This document shows positions 26,115-34,191 of a DNA stretch of 62,527 nucleotides, piece after piece. The stretch's first letter is position 1, and every line of letters begins with the position of its first letter. The notes beneath the pieces are model-generated. The model was not told the origin of the DNA. It searched no databases and was given only the letters and a program-made list of their open reading frames with translations. Both the position numbers and the translations under genes were made by a program. The stretch comes from Novosphingobium aerophilum (GTDB lineage Bacteria; Pseudomonadota; Alphaproteobacteria; Sphingomonadales; Sphingomonadaceae), in the NCBI RefSeq assembly GCF_014230305.1, contig NZ_JACLAU010000020.1, positions 1 to 62,527 of the forward strand, written 5' to 3'.

Positions 26115-26770
26115 CGGTCCTGACCTCGGACGACGCGGCCCGGGGCTGGCTGGCCAGCCAGCCGGGGGTCGACGCGGTGGCCAGGGCACGGCTGGAGCGC
26201 CTCGTCGCGCTGTTGATCGACGAGAACACGCGCCAGAACCTGGTCTCCGCCGGCAGCCTGGAGCACGTCTGGCTGCGCCATATCGCCGACAGCGCCCAGT
26301 TGCTGGTTCATGTTTCCCATGAAACACCGGGCCCGTGGGTCGATCTGGGCAGCGGAGCCGGATTTCCCGGGCTGGTGATTGCGGCCTTGCGACCCGAATG
26401 CGAGGTCGTGCTGGTCGAATCGCGCACCCGCCGGATCGAATGGCTCACCCGCGCCGCCGGTGCCCTGGGTCTGGATCGGGTGAAGGTGGCGGGTGCGCGG
26501 CTCGAGACGATCGAGCCTTTCCGCGCGGGCGTGATCTCGGCCCGCGCCTTTGCTCCGCTCGATCGCTTGCTCGATCTATCCGCACGGTTTTCCACAAGCG
26601 ACACGATCTGGCTGTTGCCGAAGGGCCGCTCGGCGCGGGATGAAGTGACTCAGTTGCAGGGGTGGTCGCATACGTTCCACGTGGAACACTCATTGACCGA
26701 TGCCGAGGCCGGCGTGATTGTCGGTCAGGTGTCCGGTCGGGTTTCGGTCAAGAAGGGTCGCAAGCGGTGA
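26111..26770 (+). CDS. rsmG: 16S rRNA (guanine-N7)-methyltransferase RsmG
   Basis: A 219-residue SAM-dependent methyltransferase of the RsmG (GidB) family: [22 protein letters not shown], the SAM-site [51 protein letters not shown] and [16 protein letters not shown]. It methylates G527 of 16S rRNA. Its start is GTG, overlapping the mnmG stop. Two parS-like palindromes lie within it: one coding VSHETP and one coding FHVEHS, so its protein sequence is partly shaped by ParB-binding sites. Confidence 0.94.
   Translation: MTVLTSDDAARGWLASQPGVDAVARARLERLVALLIDENTRQNLVSAGSLEHVWLRHIADSAQLLVHVSHETPGPWVDLGSGAGFPGLVIAALRPECEVVLVESRTRRIEWLTRAAGALGLDRVKVAGARLETIEPFRAGVISARAFAPLDRLLDLSARFSTSDTIWLLPKGRSARDEVTQLQGWSHTFHVEHSLTDAEAGVIVGQVSGRVSVKKGRKR
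26311..26326. promoter_or_regulatory. parS: Variant parS-like site (inside rsmG)
   Basis: TGTTTCCCATGAAACA matches TGTTTCACGTGAAACA at 14 of 16 positions, but the two mismatches are at the centre (CCCATG for CACGTG), so the palindrome is broken. It lies between the perfect parS copies and may be a weak or decayed site. Confidence 0.55.
26673..26688. promoter_or_regulatory. parS: Probable parS site (3' end of rsmG)
   Basis: CGTTCCACGTGGAACA contains the full 14-bp core palindrome GTTCCACGTGGAAC (26674-26687), identical to the copies in mnmE and the mnmE-mnmG gap. It encodes part of FHVEHS in RsmG and is 90 bp before the parA start. Confidence 0.82.
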
Positions 26771-26777
26771 ATCGGTC

Positions 26778-27554
26778 ATGATCAAGATTGCGATTGCGAA
26801 CCAGAAGGGCGGGGTGGGCAAGACCACCACGGCCATCAACATTGCCACGGCCCTTGCGGCGACGGGCTGGAAGACCCTGCTGATCGACCTCGATCCCCAG
26901 GGCAATGCCTCCACCGGCATCGGCATCGGCAGCGCCGAGCGCGAACGGTCGTCCTATGACCTGCTGGTCGATGAGGCGGCGCTGGCGGACTGCATTCTGC
27001 CCACACGGATTCCCGATCTGGACATCGTTCCGGCCACGGTCGATCTGTCCGGCGCCGAGGTGGAGCTGGTCGGGGTGGAGCACCGGACGGATCGCCTCCG
27101 TCATGCCCTGGCGCAGGACAGCGGCCACGATGTGTGCTTCATCGATTGTCCGCCGTCGCTGGGCCTGCTGACCCTCAATGCCCTGGCCGCGGCCGACACG
27201 CTGCTGGTGCCGTTGCAGTGCGAGTTCTTCGCGCTCGAGGGACTGAGCCAGTTGCTGCAGACGGTTGAGCGCGTCCAGCAGCGGTTCAATCCGGCGCTGG
27301 GGATCATCGGTGTCGCGCTGACCATGTACGATCGGCGCAACCGCCTGACCGATCAGGTGGCCGACGATGTCCGCGCCTGCTTGGGGCAACTGGTGTTCGA
27401 ATCGGTCATCCCCCGCAACGTCCGGTTGTCCGAGGCGCCGAGCCACGGGCTGCCGGCCCTGGTCTACGATTACAATTGCACGGGGAGCCGCGCCTACATG
27501 GCGCTGGCCCGCGAACTGATCGGCCGCATGCCCGAACGAAGGAAAGCCGCATGA
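26778..27554 (+). CDS. parA: Chromosome-partitioning ATPase ParA
   Basis: This 258-residue Walker-type ATPase starts IKIAIANQKGGVGKTTTAINIATALA with the deviant Walker A (residues 10-16), then LLIDLDPQGNASTGIGI (A'), CFIDCPPSLGLLTLNALAAADTLLVPLQCEFFALEGLSQLL, typical of chromosomal ParA/Soj. ParA binds DNA as ATP dimer and moves ParB-parS complexes, and hence the origin, toward the pole. The ATG at 26778 lies 7 bp after the rsmG stop; the frame upstream is only a shadow of rsmG. It overlaps parB by 4 bp (ATGA). Confidence 0.96.
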   Translation: MIKIAIANQKGGVGKTTTAINIATALAATGWKTLLIDLDPQGNASTGIGIGSAERERSSYDLLVDEAALADCILPTRIPDLDIVPATVDLSGAEVELVGVEHRTDRLRHALAQDSGHDVCFIDCPPSLGLLTLNALAAADTLLVPLQCEFFALEGLSQLLQTVERVQQRFNPALGIIGVALTMYDRRNRLTDQVADDVRACLGQLVFESVIPRNVRLSEAPSHGLPALVYDYNCTGSRAYMALARELIGRMPERRKAA

Positions 27555-28534
27555 GCGACGACGCCGCCCCCAAGGCATCCCCCGCCGCCAGCCTGGCCGA
27601 TTCGGCCGCCGCGCTGGGCCGGCGCAAGCCCCCGGCGCTGGGCCGCGGTCTGGGCGCCTTGCTGGGCGAGGTGCGGCGCGAGGAGCCTCTGGTTAATGCG
27701 GGCGGCGGTGCCGGGGTGGACGCGGCGCTCAACGGGCTCACTACCCTGGCGGTTTCGGCGATCGAACCGCATCCCGAGCAGCCCCGGCGGCATTTCGACG
27801 AGACCGCACTGGAAGAGCTGGCCGCGTCGATTGCGGCCCGCGGCGTGATCCAGCCGGTGATCGTCCGGCCACTGGGCAACGGACGCTACCAGCTTGTCGC
27901 CGGCGAGCGGCGGTGGCGGGCCTCGCAGCGCGCCCGCCTGCATGAGATCCCCGCGCTGGTGCGCGATCTCAGCGAACGCGAGGTGATGGCTCTCGCCCTG
28001 ATCGAGAATCTCCAGCGTGAGGATCTGAATCCGATCGAGGAGGCGCGGGCTTACCAGCGGCTGGCCGAGCAGGAGGGCATGACCCAGGCGGATATCGCCA
28101 AGATGGTCGACAAATCGCGCAGCCATGTCGCCAACCTCCAGCGCCTGCTGGCCCTCCCCGATCCGGTGATCGCCCTGGTCGAGCAAGGCGCCCTGTCGAT
28201 GGGCCATGCCCGGGCCCTGATCGGGGCCGACAATGCGGTGCAACTGGCCCAGGCCGCGGTCGAGCGGCAGGTGTCGGTGCGCGAGCTGGAAAAGCAGGTG
28301 CGCCGCCAGAACCGGGGCGAGACGCCCAGCCCGCGCCGGGCCCGTGACACGGGGGACTGGACCGGCAATGCCGATATCCTGGCGGTGCAGAATCACCTCG
28401 AGGAATTTCTCGGCCTGCCGATCAAGATCGCGATCGATCCGGCCGATCCCGCCTCGGGCACCGTGACGATTCGCTACCGCACGCTCGACCAGCTCGATCT
28501 GGTCTGCCAGCGGCTGACCGGCGAGACCATCTGA
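27551..28534 (+). CDS. parB: Chromosome-partitioning protein ParB
   Basis: A 327-residue ParB with the N-terminal ParA-contact stretch RKPPALGRGLGALLGE, the CTPase core IEPHPEQPRRHFDETALEELAASIAARGVIQPVIVRPL and YQLVAGERRWRAS (GERRW box), ENLQREDLNPIEEARAYQRLAEQEGMTQADIAKMVDKSRSHVANLQRLLALP with the helix-turn-helix, and a C-terminal dimerisation part with IRYRTLDQLDLV. It binds parS, clamps DNA with CTP and slides to build the segregation complex. The parS sites listed lie 1-4 kb upstream. The ATG overlaps the parA stop. Confidence 0.96.
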   Translation: MSDDAAPKASPAASLADSAAALGRRKPPALGRGLGALLGEVRREEPLVNAGGGAGVDAALNGLTTLAVSAIEPHPEQPRRHFDETALEELAASIAARGVIQPVIVRPLGNGRYQLVAGERRWRASQRARLHEIPALVRDLSEREVMALALIENLQREDLNPIEEARAYQRLAEQEGMTQADIAKMVDKSRSHVANLQRLLALPDPVIALVEQGALSMGHARALIGADNAVQLAQAAVERQVSVRELEKQVRRQNRGETPSPRRARDTGDWTGNADILAVQNHLEEFLGLPIKIAIDPADPASGTVTIRYRTLDQLDLVCQRLTGETI

Positions 28535-28607
28535 GCGCTGGCCAGGGGCCTGGCGTGTCGGCTGTTACGCCGTCGACGATATAAGATTCAATAGGTTGCT
28601 GCGGCAC

Positions 28608-29330
28608 TCATTTATCGGGAACGATCCGGATCCGCTTGTCCGGCGCGGCCCGGTGGGTGATGATCCGGTGGCGCCGCGGCACGGTCACATAGCGCACCTC
28701 CTCGGTGACCACCGTCTCGACGCGCTTCTGGCCCGATCCTTGCGCCGAGGCCTGGCCCGACGCCTGGGCCGGGCCCACGGGAACCATCATCACCGGCACC
28801 CACATCATCGGCATGGCATAGCCATAGGCCGCGCCCTGGGGGCCGGGTGCGTAGCCCTGGGGCACCGGGCTGGCGAGCATCGCCTCGCACCGGTCCTGCA
28901 CCCGGCCCTTGTCCTCGGCCTTGTCGATCGCGGCTCCGGCTACGGCCCCCACCGCGGCGCCGGCGACGGTGCCCAGCACCCGGTTGCCGCGCCCACCGAT
29001 GACATTGCCGGCCACGCCGCCCAGCACACCGCCGATCACCGCCCCGCCGACCCCGTTGTCGCCCAGGCGGCGGCGGCATTCGCGCAGCCAGGTCTCACGA
29101 TCGAGGTTCTGCCCGTCATAGCCACCCTGCCACTGGGCGGGCGGCGCCGGCGGCGGGTTGGGCACGTTGACCACCATCTGCGGCTGCCAGCCGCCGTACC
29201 ACATGCCGAAGGGGCCACCCCAATGCCCGGGGTAAGTCTGGACCTGGGGACCACCCCGGTCGTGGGCCAGGGCTGGCGTGGCGGCAAGGCCGCTCGACAG
29301 GAGGGCAAGCAACAGCATTCGGGCGCGCAT
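28608..29330 (-). CDS. Glycine-zipper 2TM domain protein, exported
   Basis: A 240-residue protein with a cleavable signal peptide (MRARMLLLALLSSGLAATPALA), a Pro/Gly/Trp-rich region, then a glycine-zipper stretch GGAVIGGVLGGVAGNVIGGRGNRVLGTVAGAAVGAVAGAAID (about residues 95-137), and a basic tail with IITHRAAPDKRIRIVP. The glycine-zipper domain is a membrane-inserting helical hairpin seen in envelope proteins such as the SlyB/Rick_17kDa group. It is probably in the outer membrane or periplasm; the role is unknown. It is convergent with parB. Confidence 0.8.
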   Translation of the reverse strand: MRARMLLLALLSSGLAATPALAHDRGGPQVQTYPGHWGGPFGMWYGGWQPQMVVNVPNPPPAPPAQWQGGYDGQNLDRETWLRECRRRLGDNGVGGAVIGGVLGGVAGNVIGGRGNRVLGTVAGAAVGAVAGAAIDKAEDKGRVQDRCEAMLASPVPQGYAPGPQGAAYGYAMPMMWVPVMMVPVGPAQASGQASAQGSGQKRVETVVTEEVRYVTVPRRHRIITHRAAPDKRIRIVPDK

Positions 29331-29490
29331 GGTCGGTTCCCCTGACGAAGGATGGGGCAGTCCCGCCCCCGGGCATTAACCCGGAATTTAGCATCGTCGG
29401 CCGCGGCGATCCAAGCCCCAGCCCGGCCCTGTCCCGAATTGGGGCAGGGGCAAAGGCTTTGCCCCTCGGGGGCGCGGCTGGATGGTGGGC

Positions 29491-29973
29491 TCAGATGTGC
29501 GGAGCGATGGCCGCGGCCAGCCGTTCCAGGCCCGCCGCGTCGGTTTCGTCGAAGCGCGCCGGCTCCGGACTGTCGAGATCGATCACCGCGATCACCTGGC
29601 CCTCGCGCAGCACCGGCACGACCAGTTCCGACCGGCTTGCCGCGTCGCAGGCGATGTGACCGGGGAAGGCGTGGACATCGGGGACCAACTGGGTGGTCGC
29701 GCTCTGCGCCGCAGCGCCGCAGACCCCCTGCCCCAAGGCGATCCGGATGCAGGCGGGCTTGCCGATGAACGGGCCGAGCACCAGACCGCCATCGATCATG
29801 CGGTAGAACCCGGACCAGTTGAGCCGGGGCAGGAATTGCCAGATCAAGGCGGCCAGGTTGGCCATGTTCGCCACGGGGTCGGGCTCGTCGGCGACCAGCG
29901 CCAGGGCGGCCTGGGTCAGGTCGGCGTACAGCTCTTCGCGGGGCGCGGCGGGATCGGGGGTGAAATCGTACAT
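29491..29973 (-). CDS. Free methionine-(R)-sulfoxide reductase (GAF domain)
   Basis: A 160-residue GAF-fold protein: LPRLNWSGFYRMIDGGLVLGPFIGKPACIRIALGQGVCGAAAQSATTQLVPDVHAFPGHIACDAASRSELVVPVL. The three cysteines at GKPAC, GVCG and HIACD occupy the positions of the catalytic/resolving Cys in fRMsr, the enzyme that reduces free L-methionine-R-sulfoxide. The ATG at 29973 (MYDFTPDP) is favoured over the one at 29982. It faces the PQQ-type dehydrogenase gene across a 62-bp gap and complements the MsrA gene earlier in the window. Confidence 0.87.
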   Translation of the reverse strand: MYDFTPDPAAPREELYADLTQAALALVADEPDPVANMANLAALIWQFLPRLNWSGFYRMIDGGLVLGPFIGKPACIRIALGQGVCGAAAQSATTQLVPDVHAFPGHIACDAASRSELVVPVLREGQVIAVIDLDSPEPARFDETDAAGLERLAAAIAPHI

Positions 29974-30035
29974 GGCGCGCAAACTAGCCCGCGCTTCGGT
30001 TGCCGCAAGCGCCTTGCCGGCCTATTTTGCCGGTC

Positions 30036-31505
30036 ATGACTGAAACCATGCGCAAAGTGCTCGCCGTCCTCGGCCTTGTCGTCGTCGTGCTGATCGGGGT
30101 GGGAGCCTGGGTGCTCCACGGCAACCCGACAGACCGCCCGCTGGCCGCCACCACCGGTCGGGATCCGCGGCTGGTCGATCCCGAACCCGAAAAGTTCCCG
30201 ACCGTGGGGATCGCCAAGCCGATCGGCTGGCAGCCGGGGGAGGCGCCCGTCGCGGCGGCCGGGCTGCAGGTCAACCGCTTTGCCGAAGGGCTCGATCATC
30301 CGCGCGTCATGCTCACCCTGCCCAATGGCGACGTGCTGGTCACCGAGACCAACCGCCCCGCCGGCCAGGGACCGGGCGGGCTCACCGGGCTGGTGATGAA
30401 GCTGCTGTTCCGCCGCGCCGGGGCCGGCGGCCCGTCGCCCGATGCGATCGTGCTGCTGCGTGATGCCGATGGCAATGGCGTGGCCGAGCAGCGCTTCGTG
30501 CTGCGCCAGGGCCAGGGTCTGGTCTCTCCCTCCGGGCTCGCCTGGCATGACGGCACGCTGTTTGTCGCCAATCACGATGCCGTCCTGGCCTTTGCCTACA
30601 AGCTGGGGGACACGGCGCTGGCCGGCACCCCGCGCAAGCTGATGGACCTGCCCCCGGCGGGCAACCACTGGATGCGCAACCTCCAGCTCAGCCCCGATGC
30701 GACGAAGCTCTATGTCGCGGTGGGGTCCGCCTCCAACATCGCCGAAAGGGGCATCAAGGCCGAAGAGGGCCGTGCCGCGATCTGGGAGATCGACCTCGCC
30801 AGTGGCCGGCCCCGCCCCTATGCCGGAGGCCTGCGCAACCCCAACGGGATGGACTGGAACCCCGCCTCGGGCGAGCTTTGGACCACGGTCAACGAGCGCG
30901 ACATGCTCGGCGGCGATCTCGTGCCCGATTACCTGACCAATGTCCCGATCGGCGCGCAGTACGGCTGGCCGTGGTTCTACTGGAAGGACAAGCAGGACGA
31001 TCGGGTCAAGGAACCGATGCCGCCCTACCTCAACGAATATGTCCGCAAGCCCGAATTCGCGCTGGGCGCCCATGTCGCGGCGCTGGGGCTGCGGTTCGCC
31101 GCGGCGGGCAACCGGCTGGGGGCGAACTTCGGCAACGGAGCCTTCATTGCCCGGCACGGGTCATGGAACCGCAAGCCCGCTTCGGGCTATGACGTGGTGT
31201 TCGTGACCTTCGACGCCAACGGCAACCCGCGCGGGCAGCCGGTGCCGGTGCTGGGGGGCTTCCTGACCCGCGATGGCGAGACGCATGGCCGGCCGACCTG
31301 GCTGGCCTTCGATCGCACCGGTGCGCTGCTGGTCACCGATGACACGGCGGGGATCGTGTGGCGCCTGATCGACCCGCGCGCGGCGCCGGCGCCGGGGGTG
31401 AAGCCGGTGGTCACCGGCCACATGCCGCCCCAGCGCCAGCTCAACAGCGAAGCCGCCGCGACCTTCCGGGCCGCAGAGGAGGAAGCCGCCGCCGCCGACA
31501 AGTGA
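30036..31505 (+). CDS. PQQ-type sugar dehydrogenase (sorbosone dehydrogenase-like), membrane-anchored
   Basis: The 489-residue product has an N-terminal signal anchor (VLAVLGLVVVVLIGVGAWVL) followed by a six-bladed propeller of the soluble glucose/L-sorbosone dehydrogenase family: RFAEGLDHPRVMLTLPNGDVLVTETNR, LSPDATKLYVAVGSASN, YAGGLRNPNGMDWNP, YGWPWFYWKD, FIARHGSWNRKP and GRPTWLAFDRTGALLVTDDTAGIVWRL. Those blocks form the PQQ-binding funnel in the family. It would oxidise a sugar or aldehyde in the periplasm and hand electrons to the respiratory chain. No CxxCH haem motif is seen. The substrate is unknown. Confidence 0.88.
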   Translation: MTETMRKVLAVLGLVVVVLIGVGAWVLHGNPTDRPLAATTGRDPRLVDPEPEKFPTVGIAKPIGWQPGEAPVAAAGLQVNRFAEGLDHPRVMLTLPNGDVLVTETNRPAGQGPGGLTGLVMKLLFRRAGAGGPSPDAIVLLRDADGNGVAEQRFVLRQGQGLVSPSGLAWHDGTLFVANHDAVLAFAYKLGDTALAGTPRKLMDLPPAGNHWMRNLQLSPDATKLYVAVGSASNIAERGIKAEEGRAAIWEIDLASGRPRPYAGGLRNPNGMDWNPASGELWTTVNERDMLGGDLVPDYLTNVPIGAQYGWPWFYWKDKQDDRVKEPMPPYLNEYVRKPEFALGAHVAALGLRFAAAGNRLGANFGNGAFIARHGSWNRKPASGYDVVFVTFDANGNPRGQPVPVLGGFLTRDGETHGRPTWLAFDRTGALLVTDDTAGIVWRLIDPRAAPAPGVKPVVTGHMPPQRQLNSEAAATFRAAEEEAAAADK

Positions 31506-31552
31506 TCGCCCGGGCTCGGGCCCGACCCCCGGCTCCCGGCACTGGCGCGGCT

Positions 31553-32395
31553 TCAGCCCAGCGCCTTGCCCGCCCGTCCCGCCAGTTCGGTGACATATTG
31601 CCAGGCCACCCGGCCGGAACGCCCGCCGCGTCGCTTGGACCATTCCAGCGCATCGCCCGCCTCCCAGGCCAGGCCATGGGCCGCGGCATAGCCCCCGACG
31701 ATGGCCAGGTAATCGTCCTGGGAACAGGCGTGGAAGCCGATCGACAGGCCGAAGCGGTCGGCCAGGGCGAGCCGATCGTCCACGACGTCGCGCGGGTTGA
31801 TCGGATCGTCCTGTTCGGACAGGTGGCGCGAGACGATGGCACGGCGGTTTGCCGTCACCGCCAGGCGCACATTGGCCGGCCGAGCCTCGACCCCGCCCTC
31901 CAGCCACGAGCGCAACTGCCGCGGTCCGGTGCTGTCGCCGTCCTCGAAGCCCAGATCGTCGACATAGACCAGGAACCGGCGCGGCTGGCCGCCCAGGGCC
32001 TGGAACAGCCCGGTCAGGCCCGACAGCGCATCCGGGGCGACCTGGACCAGCGCGATGGCGCCGGGATCGCTCTCCTGGGCGGCGCGGACCGCCGCGCGCA
32101 GCAGGGCCGACTTGCCCATCCCGCGCGAACCCCACAGCAGCATGTCGTGCGCGGCATGGCCCCGGGCGTGACGCGCGACATTTCCGACCACCTGGGCCTT
32201 CTGCGCATCGATTCCCTGCAGCAGGTCCAGCGCCGGGGCGAGCAGACGCGCCACCGCGCGCGGGCCACCGCGATCCAGCACATAGGCGGGCGCCGCCAGC
32301 CAGTCCAAGGCCGCCGCCGGCACCGGGACCAGTTGCTCCAGCGCCCGCGCGATTCGTTCCAGCAAGACCGCCTGGTCGGCCCCGCCCCCGCTCAT
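31553..32395 (-). CDS. DUF815 AAA-type ATPase
   Basis: The 280-residue protein shows a Walker A (GSRGMGKSAL) after DMLLWG, and Walker B-like FLVYVDDLGFEDGD, with VRLAVTANRRAIVSRHL as sensor region. These are the marks of DUF815 ATPases, whose role is unknown but which belong to the AAA+ class. The ATG at 32395 overlaps the stop of the acyl-CoA dehydrogenase by 4 bp (ATGA), so the two are likely translated together. Lacks obvious membrane segments. Confidence 0.85.
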   Translation of the reverse strand: MSGGGADQAVLLERIARALEQLVPVPAAALDWLAAPAYVLDRGGPRAVARLLAPALDLLQGIDAQKAQVVGNVARHARGHAAHDMLLWGSRGMGKSALLRAAVRAAQESDPGAIALVQVAPDALSGLTGLFQALGGQPRRFLVYVDDLGFEDGDSTGPRQLRSWLEGGVEARPANVRLAVTANRRAIVSRHLSEQDDPINPRDVVDDRLALADRFGLSIGFHACSQDDYLAIVGGYAAAHGLAWEAGDALEWSKRRGGRSGRVAWQYVTELAGRAGKALG

Positions 32396-34128
32396 GCCGT
32401 CAGGCTTTCCGCATCCAGCGCATACAGCGGCCCGGCCCCGGCCCGCACCGATCCCGCCAGCCCGATCGCCGGGGCCACCACGTGGTCGATGAAGAAGCGG
32501 GCCACCACCGGCTTGGTCGCCGCCAGCGCATGGTCGGTCCCGGCCACCGCCTCGGCCTGGCGCAGCAACTGCCAGCCCGCCACCGCCGTTGCGCACATGG
32601 TCAGGAAGGCCACCGATCCGGCCAGCCGGTCGTCCAGGCTGGCCTCGTCGCGCAGCCAGCACGTGGCATCGATGCAGGCGGCGGCGAGCGCGGCCAGGGC
32701 CGGCGCCTCGCCCGCGCCGCGCCGCACCTCGTCGAGCAGGCCAAGCAGCACCTCGCCGCCGTCCAGCCCCAGCTTGCGGGTCACCAGATCGGCCGCCTGG
32801 ATGCCGTTGGTGCCTTCATAGATCGGCAGGATCCGGGCGTCGCGATAGTGCTGGGCGGCGCCGGTTTCCTCGACATAGCCGACCCCGCCGTGAACCTGGA
32901 TGCCCAGGCTGGCGACCTCGATGCCGATGTCGGTGCCCCAGGCCTTGATCAGCGGCGTCAGGACATCGGCCCGGGTCTGGGCAGCGGCATCGCCCAGGGC
33001 GCCGCGATCGACCTGGCCGGCGGTGTAGTAGAGCAGCGCCCGCGCGCCTTCGGTCAGGGCCCGCATGCGCAGCAGCATGCGGCGCACGTCGGGATGCTCG
33101 ACGATCGCCACCGGGGTCTTGGCCGGGCTGCCGGCACGGGCCGACTGGACCCGGTCGCGGGCGAAGGCGCGGGCGCGTTGCCAGGCGGCCTCGGCCACCT
33201 GGACGCCCTGGCTGCCGACATTGATCCGCGCCGCGTTCATCATCGTGAACATCGCGCGCAGGCCTTCGTTGGGCGCGCCGACGATCTCCCCGACGCAGGC
33301 CCCTTCGTCGCCGAAGCTCATCACGCAGGTCGGCGAGGCGTGGATGCCAAGCTTGTGCTCGATCGACACCGCGCGCAGGTCGTTGCGCTCACCGGGATTG
33401 CCGTCCGCATCGGGCAGGTACTTGGGAACGATGAACAGGCTGATTCCGCGCGTTCCCTCGGGCGCGTCGGGCAGCCGCGCCAGGACCAGGTGAACGATGT
33501 TGCCGGAAAGTTCGTGCTCGCCCCATGAGATGAAGATCTTGGTGCCGCGGATCAGGAACTTGCCGGCATGGGGGCCGTGCTCGATCGGCGTCGCGGTGGT
33601 GCGCAGGGCGCCCACGTCGGAGCCGGCCTGCGGCTCAGTCAGGTTCATTGTCCCCGACCACTCGCCCGAGATCAGCCTGGGCAGGTAGAGCGCCTGCTGG
33701 GCCGGGCTGGCGTGGCGCTCCAGGGCGTCGATCGCCCCGGCGGTCAGCATCGGCAGCAGGGTAAAGCCCAGGTTGGCCGCACCCAGCGTTTCGAGCACGG
33801 CCACCGAGAGCGTCCACGGCAGGCCCTGGCCGCCATGGTCCTCGGGCCCGGCGATCGAGTTCCAGCCCTGCTCGACGAAAGCCCGGTAAGCCTCGGCATA
33901 GCCGTCCGGCAGGGTCACCACACCGGCCTGGGCCCTGGCGCCGATGCGGTCGCCGGCCTGGGCCAGGGGGGCCCATTCGCCCTCGGCAAAGGCGCCGATC
34001 CCCTCGACCACCGCCGCGACCGTGTCGGGGGTGGCGGCCGCGAACCGCGGCTGTTCGGCCAGTTCGCCCAGCCCCGCGCAGACATCGAGCGCCAGCAGCA
34101 GGTCCTGGGTGGGGGCAATGTAGGTCAT
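32392..34128 (-). CDS. Acyl-CoA dehydrogenase, long (DmdC-like) type
   Basis: At 578 residues it is longer than ordinary acyl-CoA dehydrogenases and has an extra N-terminal helical part (FTL...) and C-terminal domain, as in the 3-methylmercaptopropionyl-CoA dehydrogenase (DmdC) group. Blocks seen: GGQGLPWTLSVAVLE, MNLTEPQAGSDVGALRTTA (FAD/substrate region), KIFISWGEHELSGN, CVGEIVGAPNEGLRAMFTMMNAARI, and GGVGYVEETGAAQHYRDARILPIYEGTNGIQ with the active-site Glu. It uses FAD to introduce a 2,3-double bond in acyl-CoA. The exact acyl group is not assignable; DmdC-likeness reflects layout only. Co-translated with the DUF815 ATPase. Confidence 0.9.
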   Translation of the reverse strand: MTYIAPTQDLLLALDVCAGLGELAEQPRFAAATPDTVAAVVEGIGAFAEGEWAPLAQAGDRIGARAQAGVVTLPDGYAEAYRAFVEQGWNSIAGPEDHGGQGLPWTLSVAVLETLGAANLGFTLLPMLTAGAIDALERHASPAQQALYLPRLISGEWSGTMNLTEPQAGSDVGALRTTATPIEHGPHAGKFLIRGTKIFISWGEHELSGNIVHLVLARLPDAPEGTRGISLFIVPKYLPDADGNPGERNDLRAVSIEHKLGIHASPTCVMSFGDEGACVGEIVGAPNEGLRAMFTMMNAARINVGSQGVQVAEAAWQRARAFARDRVQSARAGSPAKTPVAIVEHPDVRRMLLRMRALTEGARALLYYTAGQVDRGALGDAAAQTRADVLTPLIKAWGTDIGIEVASLGIQVHGGVGYVEETGAAQHYRDARILPIYEGTNGIQAADLVTRKLGLDGGEVLLGLLDEVRRGAGEAPALAALAAACIDATCWLRDEASLDDRLAGSVAFLTMCATAVAGWQLLRQAEAVAGTDHALAATKPVVARFFIDHVVAPAIGLAGSVRAGAGPLYALDAESLTA

Positions 34129-34191
34129 CCAGCAACTCCCGGGATCATCGCGGTTTGGGTTTGCACCGCAAGGCCGCTATAGCGCCGCGCC

